This document shows positions 22,976 to 33,248 of a stretch of 64,000 nucleotides of DNA, one piece after another. A model generated the notes under the pieces. That model worked only from the letters and a program-made list of their open reading frames with translations. It searched no databases and was not told the DNA's origin. Within the stretch, counting starts at the first letter, position 1, and every line of letters begins with the position of its first letter. The DNA is from Tolypocladium sp. Sup5 PDA-1 (Eukaryota; Ascomycota; Sordariomycetes; Hypocreales; Ophiocordycipitaceae): the NCBI GenBank assembly GCA_000750105.3, contig JPHH03000050.1, forward strand, positions 62,001 to 126,000, written 5' to 3'. The position numbers were made by a program, and so were the translations under genes.

Positions 22976-25039
22976 TCATGCCTTCTTCTCGCCCTTCTCG
23001 CCCTTGTCCGCGGTGGCCGCAACCGCAGACGGGGAGCAGTCGGCGCAGACTTGGATGCGGTGCCAGGCCGTGGCGAGGTTGCCGCGAAAGTTCCACGTGG
23101 CGGCGTGGCTCTCAGGCTGCGTGTTGTAAGCGTCGTCGGTCGCCTTGATCATGACCGTCGCGCACCGCCTGCTGCCATCCTCGTACGCCGTCTTGTCGCC
23201 GCCGACTTCACCAGACTTTGCGTCGGCCGGCTGTGCCTTGCCCCGCTCAGGCTCCTGGAATGCAGCGAGCGGCACGGCGCCGTCCAGCCGCCACCGCTTC
23301 CAGGTCCAGGCTCCGTGTCCCTGGCAGGGCGACGGAGAGCCGTCTTTGCTGGCGCAGTCGGGGAGGAGATAGGCCTGGGTCCAGGAGCTGCCGCCGTCGA
23401 GGGAGGCGTCGACGCGGATGATGGAGCGGCCGCCACCGGAAAACGCATAGCCGCTTAGAGAGACCTTTTGCGCCGGCTCCTCTGATTGCTTCGACGTGCC
23501 TTGGTCATTCTCCTTGGCTTCACTGTTTTTACCCTTGGCGTTTGTCCAGCCCCCCAGCTTCACGTCCGTGATGGCGCTTTGGACAGGCAGCTCCTGGATG
23601 GCGGGGGCGGCGTCCCAGTCGACCTTGGTCTCGTTGGGGCCGAAGCACTTGTAGTCCTTTCGCTGCCACTGGCTCATGCTCTCCTCGTCGCTCAGCGTGA
23701 TCTGGTTGAGCCACTTGACCGACCGCGCGGCTACGGTGCCGGGGACGATGGCTCGCAGGGGGTAGCCGTGGTCCCGCGGCAGGGGCTTGTCGTTCATGGA
23801 GTAGGCGAGCAAGACGTCGCCCTGGGGGTCAATGGCCTTTTTGATGGGGATGGATGCACCGTAGGCCTCCATGCCCATGAAGTGGACGTGCCTCGTCTCG
23901 CTCTCGCCGCTCAGGGCCTCGGCCATCTCGAACCCAGCATCAGCGAGGACGTCTGCAAGGAGAACACCCTCCCACGAGGCGTTGGAGATGGCGCCGGCGG
24001 CCCATTGCAGCCCGTTGGTGGAGCGGCCGGAGCCTTCGCTCATGTGCTTTCTGCGATTGCCCGAGCATTGCAAAACGGCGGTAATCTTGCGGCTTGGAAA
24101 CCTGGTCTTGAGGTCCTCGAGCGTGTACTGCTTGACGGTGCCGTCGAACAGCTCGACGGTCAGGAGGTGGGCGTTGGAGGTGGCTTCGTCAACCATGGGC
24201 ACCCACATGTGGTTGCGGACGTAGAAGAGCTCGTTGGGGGTCAGGAACTGGGCGCTGAGGGCTTCGCCGGGCGTCTCGGCATTGCGAGGCTTGGCCGTCT
24301 TGGTGATGAGGGCCGGGTCCCGCTCCGGGTCGTCTGCAAAGGGGTCCTCGATCTGCTCCTGGGCGGGCTTGCCGTCGACGAGGTCGGCCTGGTGGATGTA
24401 GCCGATGAGGTACTGGGACAGGATGTCGTAGACGTACTGGTTCTTGTGGATGGTGAAGATGTTCCAGTAGGGGTCGATCGACCCCCCGGCGGCGCGGAGG
24501 ATGACCTGGCCGCCGGGGTGGGCGGGGATCCAGTCGGTGATGTCGTAGACCTTGTCGCCGTGGATGACCCAGGGGTTCTCGGACTCGGCGCCATGCTTGC
24601 GGACGTCTGCGATGCGGAAGCGCGGGAGGCTGGGGTCGCGGTTGTCGGCGGCGGCGGTGCTGGCTTCGGTGGCGGCCAGAGGCGGGCCCGGAGCCGGATC
24701 CGAGGCAGAGATGGCAGCCGCAGCATCAAGGGATGCGGCAGCAGGGGTTGCAGACAGGCTCAACAGGGCAAGTGACACGAGGCCCACCCCGGCTAGCATA
24801 GCGGCGCGTCGAGGCGAGCGACGTCCCGAGATCCGTGCCGAAGAGCGGCTGTCATTGGGGGCCGCGTGCCTGGTGGTGGTGGTGCCGTCGGTGCTGCTCC
24901 GTGTTGGGGCAGATGGCCTGAAGGCCCGACATTGCTGCTGCGTCGGTGCCGCAGCCCTGGGCCACGCAGTGGGAGACAGCCGAGGCCTGATGAAGCGGTG
25001 CAGTTGCTGAGCAAGACGGCCCGGGTGTCGCGTGGTCAT
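22976..25039 (-). CDS. Sulfite oxidase (cytochrome b5 plus molybdenum cofactor domains), mitochondrial
   Basis: A single-exon ORF of 687 residues. The first 80 or so are rich in Arg, Ser and Ala with almost no acids, like a mitochondrial presequence. A hydrophobic segment follows (MLAGVGLVSLALLSLSATPA, 81-100), so delivery to the intermembrane space as in animal SUOX is likely. The cytochrome b5 domain runs from about 138 to 216, with the haem ligand in AHPGGQVIL (His174) and a second histidine in FTIHKNQYVYD. The Mo domain starts near FYVRNHMWVP. The pterin-ligating cysteine is Cys325 in AVLQCSGNRR, and GSGRSTNGLQWAAGAISNA and DHGYPLRAIVPG match the substrate pocket and family core. The dimerisation domain follows (GYAFSGGGRSIIRVDASLDG). 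Known: it oxidises sulfite to sulfate, passing electrons via haem to cytochrome c. Polar inserts lengthen the C-terminal domain. Confidence 0.94.
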   Translation of the reverse strand: MTTRHPGRLAQQLHRFIRPRLSPTAWPRAAAPTQQQCRAFRPSAPTRSSTDGTTTTRHAAPNDSRSSARISGRRSPRRAAMLAGVGLVSLALLSLSATPAAASLDAAAAISASDPAPGPPLAATEASTAAADNRDPSLPRFRIADVRKHGAESENPWVIHGDKVYDITDWIPAHPGGQVILRAAGGSIDPYWNIFTIHKNQYVYDILSQYLIGYIHQADLVDGKPAQEQIEDPFADDPERDPALITKTAKPRNAETPGEALSAQFLTPNELFYVRNHMWVPMVDEATSNAHLLTVELFDGTVKQYTLEDLKTRFPSRKITAVLQCSGNRRKHMSEGSGRSTNGLQWAAGAISNASWEGVLLADVLADAGFEMAEALSGESETRHVHFMGMEAYGASIPIKKAIDPQGDVLLAYSMNDKPLPRDHGYPLRAIVPGTVAARSVKWLNQITLSDEESMSQWQRKDYKCFGPNETKVDWDAAPAIQELPVQSAITDVKLGGWTNAKGKNSEAKENDQGTSKQSEEPAQKVSLSGYAFSGGGRSIIRVDASLDGGSSWTQAYLLPDCASKDGSPSPCQGHGAWTWKRWRLDGAVPLAAFQEPERGKAQPADAKSGEVGGDKTAYEDGSRRCATVMIKATDDAYNTQPESHAATWNFRGNLATAWHRIQVCADCSPSAVAATADKGEKGEKKA

Positions 25040-26337
25040 GGCACGACGGCCCGGATGGGCGACGGAAGCTAAGCCCTAGACGGGGGCTGTGGGTGGAAGC
25101 AAGGAGATGGCCAGAGAGGATGAGAGTGCACCCGAGGTCAACGAGGCATCGCGGCTCGGGGGGAGGCCGCGCTGTGACGTTGATGCTGGCCGTTGAATGA
25201 TGAGCCGGAGAAACGCTCGTCTATCGAGCAAACAGGCGCCCAGCTCGGGAGGTGTAGCAAACGGATTGCGTGAGCGGCTGGTGCGTGCCAGTTTATGTAT
25301 GCGTGTGGTGAAGATGAGAGTGTGCGTGTCTGCAGCCTCACAGTCAATGCGACGTCGAGGACCCTTACGGCCAGGCGGTCCCTTACGGCCAGGTGGTGTT
25401 GGATTGACGGCGACAGGGGCTGATGAAGGTGAGGATGGCTGGGCGACACGAGGTGACACAAAGGGAAAATTGTGGCAACGGCAGGGGCTGCGCTGATGGA
25501 GTCGGCAGTCAGTGATGTGAAGAAGGGGAAGAAGGGGAAGAAGAGGAAAAAGAAGCCATCGTCAGTTCAGCCACGTTGTTAAACTGGCCGCTGTCAGAGA
25601 CAAAAGGAAGGAAGCTCCCGACCCGACGGTTGCCGCGTCGAACCAACGTCGCGGGACGACGTCACCTGCTCTGGTCAGCTGCGGGCCAAAGCAGAGACAG
25701 ACTGCTGTGGTGTGGAGGAAATTTGGAGAAAAAAAAAACGAGCGCCCAGTTCCCCAGGTTGTCCGTCACGGAGAGAAAACAGGCACGGGCCAGGGTGCAA
25801 GCTCTGGCTGCAGGGGAACGGTGCAAGGTGTTACCTAATGCCCAGCTGTGGCGAGAGACAGAATCCTGCCGTTTTCAGCTGGCTGGTTCAATGCTGGACC
25901 ATGTGGTGTGCCAGGGTTGGCCATGAACGTGCAATTGCCGGGACATGCTCTCCTGGAGATGGTTCTAGAGACTGCATCTTGCCGCACGAGGGCAGCCACG
26001 CACGACCAACAGTATCGAACAGTATCGAAATGGCATACGCAAGACTCGAAGCGCAGCAGTATGAAGACGGGCTTGTTCCGGTGGCCAATCGAGGATCCGC
26101 ACGCGTTCACATCAACTGCATCTTCCAGCTCAGCGCCTGGACAACCGTAGAATATTGGACGCAGGCGCGCTTTGTTGGTCGTTGTCCGTGCGAAGCCACC
26201 TTTGCTTTTTGCGCCCAATGTGCAGACGGCCTGCATCTTTCTGCAATGCTGCGAACAATCGCGCACCACCAGGGCTCCTCCCAAACTGCCCAGGGTCCTA
26301 GGTACCTTACCCAACGGACTCGCTGGTGGGCGGGCAA

Positions 26338-26440
26338 GGTACGAAGTACGGATTACCTACAGTGGGTTTTCAAAAGTTTCGAAGCACTTTCGCGTGTTAA
26401 TCTACCGGTACTTCGTACCCCGCGTGCTTCGAAACTTTTG
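26338..26440. repeat. Two interleaved perfect inverted repeats (A-B-A'-B')
   Basis: The 12-base arm GGTACGAAGTAC at 26338-26349 is repeated inverted at 26408-26419. The 17-base arm CAAAAGTTTCGAAGCAC at 26371-26387 is repeated inverted at 26424-26440. Both pairs are perfect, and the second partner of each lies beyond the first partner of the other, a crossed (pseudoknot-like) arrangement in about 100 bp. Confidence 0.9.
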
Positions 26441-26685
26441 TTAGGTCACTGTACGTATTGTGTGGACAACCCTCATTGACCCCGAATCGCGTTACAACCA
26501 CGATGACGAAAATGGGTATTAAATACGCTAAGCTGCGAATTGGCTAGAATTAAAGTAAAAAAACCTTTTATTTGTATTTTTTTATATTAGGCCCGTCTTG
26601 TTCCGATAGTATTGGTATACCAGCCCTTACTGAGGAAGGGTCATGCTGGGACTCATTCGTCTTATCAAACGTGACCCTGCTTGAA

Positions 26686-26885
26686 CGCAACGGCTCGTTC
26701 TCCCCTGCTTCGCAACGGCTCGTTCTCCCCTGCTTCGCAACGGCTCGTTCTCCCCTGCTTCGCAACAGCTCGTTCTCCCCTGCTTCGCAACGGCTCGTTC
26801 TCCCCTGCTTCGCAACGGCTCGTTCTCCCCTGCTTCGCAACGGCTCACGTTTTCCCCTGTTTCGCAATTGCTTGCGTTTTCCTAC
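26686..26885. repeat. 25-bp minisatellite, seven near-perfect copies
   Basis: The unit CGCAACGGCTCGTTCTCCCC followed by TGCTT starts at 26686, 26711, 26736, 26761, 26786, 26811 and 26836. The fourth copy has one change (AACAGCT), and after the seventh the unit decays. Because 25 is not a multiple of three, all three frames are open across it, producing spurious ORFs on both strands. Confidence 0.97.
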
Positions 26886-27476
26886 GGTATTTACCTCGGC
26901 TGGCGCTTTGCGGGTCCGCAACGGCTCGCGAGTTCAATCACTGCTTCCCATCTATTCTGCATCAACACCCCATGCATAGTCCTCTCTACCTGGCCCAAGC
27001 TTCATACTCCTCGCCTTCATCTCTCACCGAGCATCTCGTGGCGCCGGGATGCATAACAGCGCCCCATCGGCGGCCTTCTTGTCCCCGTTCACCCTTGTTG
27101 AAGTCGTCTCTTCTGTCTCTCTTTTCCCCCCCTCCCCAACCAAAAATCGATTGGCTGTCAACCCCAGTGTCCAAATTCTGTAATCCGTATTGAGACTCCA
27201 AGTAGCCGGATTCTCGATTGATTGGGTCGATACCGTGTCGACTGCCTCTGTAAGTCGGGCTACAGGGGTGGCGGGAGCTTTGGCTGATTACTCCCCCACC
27301 ACGACGACGTTTGCCCTGACAGCGCGCCCTGGCAGCACGAGTCGTTGCCTTGTTGCCGAAGCGCGGGATCCTTCGTTTGGCGTGATGCGTTCTCGCATCA
27401 TGTCCAACAGTTGGCGGTGTCTCTTCTTCTACTGGACAAGAAGCTGGCAGCCTCTTGAGTCTTGACCATGGATTAA

Positions 27477-27484
27477 TATAAATA
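27477..27484 (+). promoter_or_regulatory. Consensus TATA box upstream of small spliced gene
   Basis: TATAAATA matches the consensus exactly and lies about 160 bp upstream of the ATG at 27638. It is followed by a pyrimidine-rich leader typical of fungal transcription starts. Confidence 0.6.
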
Positions 27485-27637
27485 CACGGACGGCCGCCCC
27501 AGCTCTGCTCCCTTCTTTACCAGTATCTTAGCCTCCTACAATCATCAGACCAAGCCCGCTCCTGTAGCGTACTGAGCTGTCTTCTCCCCGCCGAAGAATC
27601 GTCATCCTACCTCCACCATTTCCTTTCGACATCCATC

Positions 27638-27914
27638 ATGGATAGCGACTCCCTTGCGTCCATGGATGTCAACCTCAGCGTCCATCACGGGTATGGCGGC
27701 CTCCTCCCGTTTGGTTCCGTGAGCTTGCTTTTCTCACAACACTAGGACCGAAGCCTGCGAGGCCGGGCGTTTCCCCGGGGCGGAAAGGACTGGCATGAGC
27801 AACAGCGAAGTTCATGAATGGCTCAAAGGTGTCCCATCGACAACGGCGGCAATCAATGGCCGCGGACGCCAAAATGACGAGCAGGGTGGCTCCAAAAGGC
27901 CAAACGGCAACTGA
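27638..27914 (+). CDS. Small hypothetical protein, 73 residues, two exons
   Basis: Proposed exons 27638-27690 and 27746-27914. Exon 1 codes MDSDSLASMDVNLSVHH after a good start context (CATCATGG). The 55-nt intron runs from GTATGG to CACTAG, with a branch-like CTCAC about 10 bases before the end. Exon 2 begins in phase with TEACEAGRFPGAERTGM, continues SNSEVHEWLKGVPSTTAAIN and ends SKRPNGN then TGA. Without splicing the frame stops soon after the intron start; with splicing it is open, mixed in composition and hydrophilic. A consensus TATA box and a plausible leader precede it. No signal peptide, membrane helix or known domain is seen. I do not recognise the family. It could also be the first exons of a longer transcript or a chance ORF. 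Confidence 0.42.
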
Positions 27915-28274
27915 GTGCTGTCGATACATGGACCCCACAACCCCACGCACCTGGGTAGAGAAGAACGCGGTGCAGCATAACCCGGAACGCCGGAACATGG
28001 TTTATCTGAGTGTATTGCAAGTCAAGTACTGCAGCCCCTCTTACTATTTTGCCCCTACCAAGACATAGCAGCCAGAGGTTCAGGGGAATACAATATTGCT
28101 TGACCATCCTGTTTGTCTGTTTACTTCATTCTATCAGCGTCCTATTCATCTCGACGTGGAACCTTGTCATTTGAAGAAACCCGATGTACTCAGTCCCGTG
28201 CTGTCTTGTCGTCACCTCCGTGAAACCTGGTCTTTGCCGAAGACCATCCATCACCATCAATCTCACAAACAGCC
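27915..28274. other. Intergenic
   Basis: Flank between two short candidate genes; no feature seen. Confidence 0.5.
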
Positions 28275-28604
28275 ATGGACGCCGTCTTTGCCCACAGCAG
28301 GGCCCTCGCTGCCATCACGCGCACCATCTCCAAAGGGCGACTCCCTCCATCCCACGGAGACGACAGCGTCGAGGCGGGCGTCTCGGACCACTGGACGCAG
28401 TACGGCCCCGGCGCGGCGGGCGAGGGAGGCGGCGAGGTGCGCGGCGCTTTACGTCCCGGAGAAGCAGCGATGGCTGCGCATCTCGAGGTTGAAGTGCAGC
28501 CGCTCCAGGTTCCTGGTAGCTGTACGTCGTTGAATCGAGGCTTGTTGGCGTATGTGCTGTTGGTGCAGGAATCAAGTTCATGGTGGTGCAACATGTGGCA
28601 GTGA
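28275..28604 (+). CDS. Doubtful small ORF, 109 residues
   Basis: It begins in a good start context (AACAGCCATGGACGCC) after a leader-like stretch, and codes MDAVFAHSRALAAITRTISK, which could be a short amphipathic, mitochondrial-type N-terminus. SDHWTQYGPG and a Gly/Glu/Ala-rich part follow. The last 30 or so residues look random, so the real gene, if any, may be spliced differently. No family recognised. Confidence 0.28.
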   Translation: MDAVFAHSRALAAITRTISKGRLPPSHGDDSVEAGVSDHWTQYGPGAAGEGGGEVRGALRPGEAAMAAHLEVEVQPLQVPGSCTSLNRGLLAYVLLVQESSSWWCNMWQ

Positions 28605-28889
28605 CGACAGCGGGGTAATAATTCTGCTGCCTGCACATCATCGAGCTCCCAAGTCCCGACCCCACATCACCTCATACCTCGGCCAACCTCCCACCGCGCC
28701 ACGAGCAACATGCCATCCCATCGCCCGGCTTCCTCGCCAGGACCGCATCCCAATCTCCATCACCAGGGCGAACCTACCATGTCGGCAGCCGTGTAAGCCC
28801 AGCAGAACCGTCCCACCACCCGCAAGCAGCGCCGCGCCTTGCCGCCGCGACGTGACGCCCTCACCTCACGCAACATCGCCCGACTCACC

Positions 28890-30284
28890 ATGGCGCCCTC
28901 ATCCTCACCGGGCCATGGCCCCCCCTCGCTGCTCCTCCTCCCGGCCCCGCCCCGGCCCGCGACCCGGCCCGTCCTGCACGCCGCCTACCGCGTGCCCCTG
29001 GCCGCCGTCCTCACCCGCCTCGGCGCGGAGCACCAGACGCAGGCCGCCTCCACACCCGCCGTCCTCGTCGTCGCCGTTGCGGCCCCGGTCCTCGCCGGCG
29101 GGCCCGGCCCAAGGTCCAAGGCCGTCCGCTGGGCGCGCGCGCAGGCCCTCCTCGCGGAGCTCTACTCCATCATCGCCTCCGTGTGCGCCGAGCGCGCCAT
29201 ACCCTCGGACCTCGGTGGCGACGAGCCCGGCGCCGTCGACGCCCGGGTGGTCCTCGTCGACCACGACCCCCGCGCCGGGGCGTCATCCTCGCAGTCCGGG
29301 TTTGACGCCAACTGCACCCCCGTGCTGGGCCTGGCCGCTTTCGCCGGCACGGTGCACCCCTGGCGGACCGTCTTCCACGCCAGCGGCGAGCCGGGCTACG
29401 AGCTGCTCGCCGCGTACCTGGCCCTCGCCGAGGGCCGGCAGAAGCTGCTGCAGAGCCAGATTGTCGTCGTCGAGGGCGGCCTGAACCTCTCCAACTCCAC
29501 GCCGGCCCTGGAGCCGAACCACGCACGCGAAAGCCTTGGTTCAGAAACAGGAGACGAGGACGGCATCGCGGGCTACGACACCGTCTGCCTCGGCGGCACC
29601 TTCGACCACCTGCACCCCGGCCACAAGCTGCTCCTCCACGCCGCCGTCCTGCTCCTCCGCGTCCCGGACGCCGAGGACCTCGAGTCCAGTGGCAAGCCGT
29701 GCGTGCTCATTGTCGGCATCTCGGGCGACGAGCTGCTCGTCAAGAAAAAGTACGCCGAGGAGCTGCAGCCGTGGGACGCCCGCGCCCGCGCCGTCGTGTC
29801 TTTTCTCGCCACGGCGCTCAACTCGCCGACCACGGATACGCCAGTCATCACAGACGCCACTACTAGCAACCGCAACCGCAACAGCGACACTACTAATGAT
29901 ACTGCTGCGTTCACCCCCATGGAACTCCACGCCACCTTCCGCAACGGCGCCGTCCTCGTCCGCTGCGTCGACATCCGCGACCCCTTCGGCCCCACCACCG
30001 CCGAGCAGCCCATCGACGCCATCGTCGTCTCCGGTGAGACCCGCGCCGGCGGCCAGGCCATCAACGAGCGGCGCGAGGCCCGCGGCTGGCGCGCCCTCGA
30101 CATTTACGAGATTGACGTGCTCAACGCCAACAACAACGATGGCAACAACGAAACGAACGGAGAGGACAAGGACACCACGGCGGCAGACCGCTTCGCCGCC
30201 AAGATCAGCAGCACCGAGATCCGCAGGCAAAGGGCCGAGGCGCGCAGTCGGCGGCGATCGGAACGTCCACAGACCGACTCGTAA
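28890..30284 (+). CDS. CAB4: Phosphopantetheine adenylyltransferase (coenzyme A synthesis)
   Basis: A single exon of 464 residues from the ATG at 28890 (context CACCATGGCG). An in-frame ATG at 28839 would add 17 residues and is less likely. The nucleotidyltransferase domain starts at YDTVCLGGTFDHLHPGH, which carries the HxGH ATP-binding motif (HPGH), then LIVGISGDELLVKKKYAEEL. The closing signature is AKISSTEIRRQ. Between them lies IDAIVVSGETRAGGQAINE, the usual substrate region. Known: it joins ATP and 4'-phosphopantetheine to make dephospho-CoA, the fourth step from pantothenate. The N-terminal 220 residues are Ala/Pro-rich but contain ordered-looking stretches (TPVLGLAAFAGTVHPW), as in fungal Cab4 proteins, which are longer than bacterial CoaD. 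Polar Asn/Thr-rich inserts interrupt the domain. No dephospho-CoA kinase domain is fused. Confidence 0.88.
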   Translation: MAPSSSPGHGPPSLLLLPAPPRPATRPVLHAAYRVPLAAVLTRLGAEHQTQAASTPAVLVVAVAAPVLAGGPGPRSKAVRWARAQALLAELYSIIASVCAERAIPSDLGGDEPGAVDARVVLVDHDPRAGASSSQSGFDANCTPVLGLAAFAGTVHPWRTVFHASGEPGYELLAAYLALAEGRQKLLQSQIVVVEGGLNLSNSTPALEPNHARESLGSETGDEDGIAGYDTVCLGGTFDHLHPGHKLLLHAAVLLLRVPDAEDLESSGKPCVLIVGISGDELLVKKKYAEELQPWDARARAVVSFLATALNSPTTDTPVITDATTSNRNRNSDTTNDTAAFTPMELHATFRNGAVLVRCVDIRDPFGPTTAEQPIDAIVVSGETRAGGQAINERREARGWRALDIYEIDVLNANNNDGNNETNGEDKDTTAADRFAAKISSTEIRRQRAEARSRRRSERPQTDS

Positions 30285-30969
30285 GTGGACAAATGAACAG
30301 CCTGTTCAACTAGATGAGATGGATCTTGCTTGCACCATCATCTTGCTTGCACCGTCATCTCGGTAAGGAGAGGAATGACGATAAATGGGTGGACATTACG
30401 TAGAGTGTAGCCCAACCGGGAAGGTGATTGTTCGCGGTCTAGGGCTGCCGGGGCACGGCAGAGCAGCAGATCCGGCAGTGCGAAATGAGTAAAAAACAGG
30501 TCATAAACACCAATCCACCGCCGCAACAAAGTTCCCTGCTCCTGGGGTCTCTGTTCTGTTCGTCTTTGGTGAGAGTGTGCGGACTACGTGCCGCCGTGTC
30601 GCGATCCGTTTCGTCATCTAGCCGATGGAGTGGCCCACAGAACGCGCGGACAAGACGACAGCCTTCCAGCACCTTCACATTCAACATTTTTTGTCCACTT
30701 TGTTTATTTCTCGTCGCCTAGGTCATCGGTCGGTAACGACAGAGTGGCAATGTGCAGCACTTGAGTGCCCAGCCAGCGTCTTTTGCCTGTCCCTCCAGGT
30801 ATTCCAGGTACCACCGTAACGGATTATACATACTGACGGATCCCATCACTGACGAGGTCACCATGCCTGGCTGTGATGGCGTCAACGGTTTGCAATCACT
30901 AGTCTTGCAAACGACATCTTCTCACATCTCGACCCCCAGACTCCGCTCCCTTCCCGCAGCCCCGTCCGC
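30285..30969. other. Intergenic between convergent genes
   Basis: 3' flanks of CAB4 and the F-box gene; nothing recognised. Confidence 0.55.
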
Positions 30970-33248
30970 TCACGGCACGACAAAGTCGTCGATGTGAACC
31001 CTCTCGAAGAAGCTGATGTGCCCAAAGCCCACCCAGTACTGCGCCAGTCTGTTTGGGGAGATGAGGAGCAGCTGGCTCTCAATGTACTTGTCTGCGAGCG
31101 CGTGCGCCAGTATGGTCAGCGATTGGTCCCTCGATGCATCATCGAGTATCGATATTGCAACTTACCACGTACAAAGCCCGTGGCGGCGACGTGCCCCTTG
31201 CTCTGGACCACTCTGGCGCCGACAAACGGGGCATCCGTGGCCACACCAACGTAGCCGGCCGGCCCCAAGTCGTCCGCCACAAACGTGTACTCGCCGCGAG
31301 GCACATTGGGGTCGCCCGTCAGCTTGATGGCCTCGAGCCGGCCGCGGTACATTCGGGCGTCCAGTCTCCTCCGCTCCCACTCCTCGTCCGTCTCCCGCTC
31401 TCCGCGGACGAGGTCGAGCTCGGCGTCCGTCACTGGCGGGTCGTCGGGCTGGTTTATGAGCAGAAACTCGCAGCCGTGGCCGCTGTAATCGCCCACCCAG
31501 ATGCCTCGCCAGGGCTTGGTGGGCGTCGGCGTGTATAGCACGGGGTCGAGGGTGGAGTAGGTGATGACCTCCTCGCCGATGTGGATCCCAGTCGCGCCGC
31601 CGGGGCGCGCTGCTGCTGGTCCTGCGACGTCGCCGGCCGTGTTGCTCAGCCCTGTGAGCACCTGGACCATGCCGGCAAAGCCTCCGGCCTGCCCCATGAG
31701 CCCCGGCGGCGCGGGTGTGCCGGCCATTTCCATCCACTGCCGAATGCGGAAGGTCTGGTCCGACACCTCGCCCCTAGACCGGGGCCGATCGTCGGGTGAT
31801 AGGTCGACGACGCCCTGGCCGGACCGGGACCCGGACACGTGGTGGCGCGCCGGGATGGTCGGCGGGGGCCAGATGTTGCCGTACGGGTAGTCTGCCGCGA
31901 GCCTCGCCTCGGCCGCCTCAGCCCCCAGCGGCCGGGTCAGCAGGAAGTTGCTGAACATGCCGCCCATGCGGTCCTCGAGCACCATGGGCATCTCGTCGGC
32001 ACAGCGGTTAGCGCCGGGTCTTGACGAAAATCCTCCGTCCTCCTGCCTGTCTTGGACGCGGAACTGCAGGACCGGCTTGTCAAGATGCAGCTTAACCTGC
32101 GGCTCGAATCCATGGATTATAACCTGGTGGTCCGCAGGCCAGTGCTCAAACGTGGTCCGGTTGCTGACTGCGAGCAGCTGGTAGCCCTCGATGCAACCTC
32201 TTCGCTGATCGTACCGCACCACCACCATCTTGCCCATCAGATCCTGGTCGCAGAACCAGATCTTGTACTTGGGCAGGAACCAGAGTCGGTCATGGGCTGC
32301 GTAGAGTTCGCGGTAGCTCGCGCAGGGGCCGGGCCCGGCCACAGCCTGGCCCGGCACGTTTCGTTGCACGCATCGGTGCCAATGGAAATCGGAGATGGCG
32401 TGCTTGCGCAGCGCGCAGCAGGTGGCTGAGACGGCGGCGAGGTCGTATGCCGACAGGCGGGACAGGATACTATCGACGAGCTCCGAAGGCAGGGCCACAA
32501 GGGGAGAGTCCCTCTGCGAGTGCGAGGGATGACGCATGTGCGACGCCTTTTCTTGCCGCTGCTGCGATGCAGAGTTGCCTGCAACCGATTGGTTAGCTCG
32601 CGTCCCCACTGTGGTCAATAATTCGTTTCATCATTATCAATCAGTTGACAGCACGGCATAGGGAACAAGACGGGGCCAGTTGTTGTTGCGTCCGCGACGC
32701 CCAGAACACTGCTGCCGCCATTCTGCCACGCCACTCGCAGTGGTGCGCGTGCGGATAAGCAAGCTGAGCTCCCGCGGAGGGGAAATCGAGACACGAGGAG
32801 AAAGGCAAAAAGGGATTCTGCCAATGGGGTTCACGGTACCTTTGATAGTGTCGAGCGGCCGGTTGGCAGCTCCAACAAGGCGAGAGTCTCCCGCCATGGT
32901 GACAATGTGGTGGTGCCTCGCCCGATGGTCCGGCAGCGCCTCGAGCAAACTCAGATTGGTCTCGTTTTCGGCGTTGATACGCCCGTAGTTGGTCGACGAA
33001 GTGGTGACCAACGTCGGGACGATGGGCAGCTGGTCTTGTATCCGCTCTGGACTGGCCTGAGGTGGCGGCGACGATGATGATGATGGTGATGATGATGCTT
33101 GTCGCTTTTGTGGCGGCGGGCGTGATGCCAAAGTCGGCGAGGAGGCAGCCCATGGGGATGGGGATGAGGCACGGCCGGAGTCTGAGCAGCAGGGCTCTGC
33201 CGCTGGCTCCGCAGGCCGCTTACCCGTGGTCGCTGCGAAGCCAGCCAT
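30970..33248 (-). CDS. F-box protein, FBXO31-like
   Basis: Preferred model: exons 33248-32840, 32578-31166 and 31091-30970, giving 647 residues. The F-box is PLVALPSELVDSILSRLSAY and the following CALRKHAISDFHWHRCVQRN. The body has WFLPKYKIWFCDQDLMGKMV, GIWVGDYSGHGCEFLLI and TGDPNVPRGEYTFVADDLG, which resembles the FBXO31 substrate-binding region. The last intron (GTAAGT...TCGCAG) joins FVR to DKYIESQLLLISPN and gives the natural end HIDDFVVP. The first intron (261 nt, branch CTAAC, end TTGCAG) links a 136-residue Pro/Ser-rich start to GNSASQQ. A shorter model starting at 32618 inside that intron is possible but wastes strong splice signals. Known: F-box proteins bring substrates to SCF ubiquitin ligases through Skp1. 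The target is unknown. Confidence 0.8.

Larger units (their letters stand above)
25040..27476. other. Repeat-bearing gene-poor interval
   Basis: 2.4 kb without a supported gene. From 25500 to 26330 it is ordinary. From 26338 to 26600 it becomes AT-rich and holds crossed inverted repeats, and from 26686 there is a 25-bp minisatellite. ORFs of up to 255 codons were inspected and look random, or are the minisatellite in three frames. Confidence 0.55.

Noticed and set aside
23486..24775. 429-codon plus-strand ORF opposite sulfite oxidase
   Set aside because: Antisense shadow of a clear molybdenum enzyme.
25712..26479. 255-codon plus-strand ORF
   Set aside because: Random-looking product that runs through the inverted repeats into AT-rich DNA.
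26572..27193. ORFs through the 25-bp repeat, and the idea of a CRISPR array
   Set aside because: The ORFs exist because 25 is not a multiple of three. Units are head to tail without spacers, and the genome is eukaryotic.
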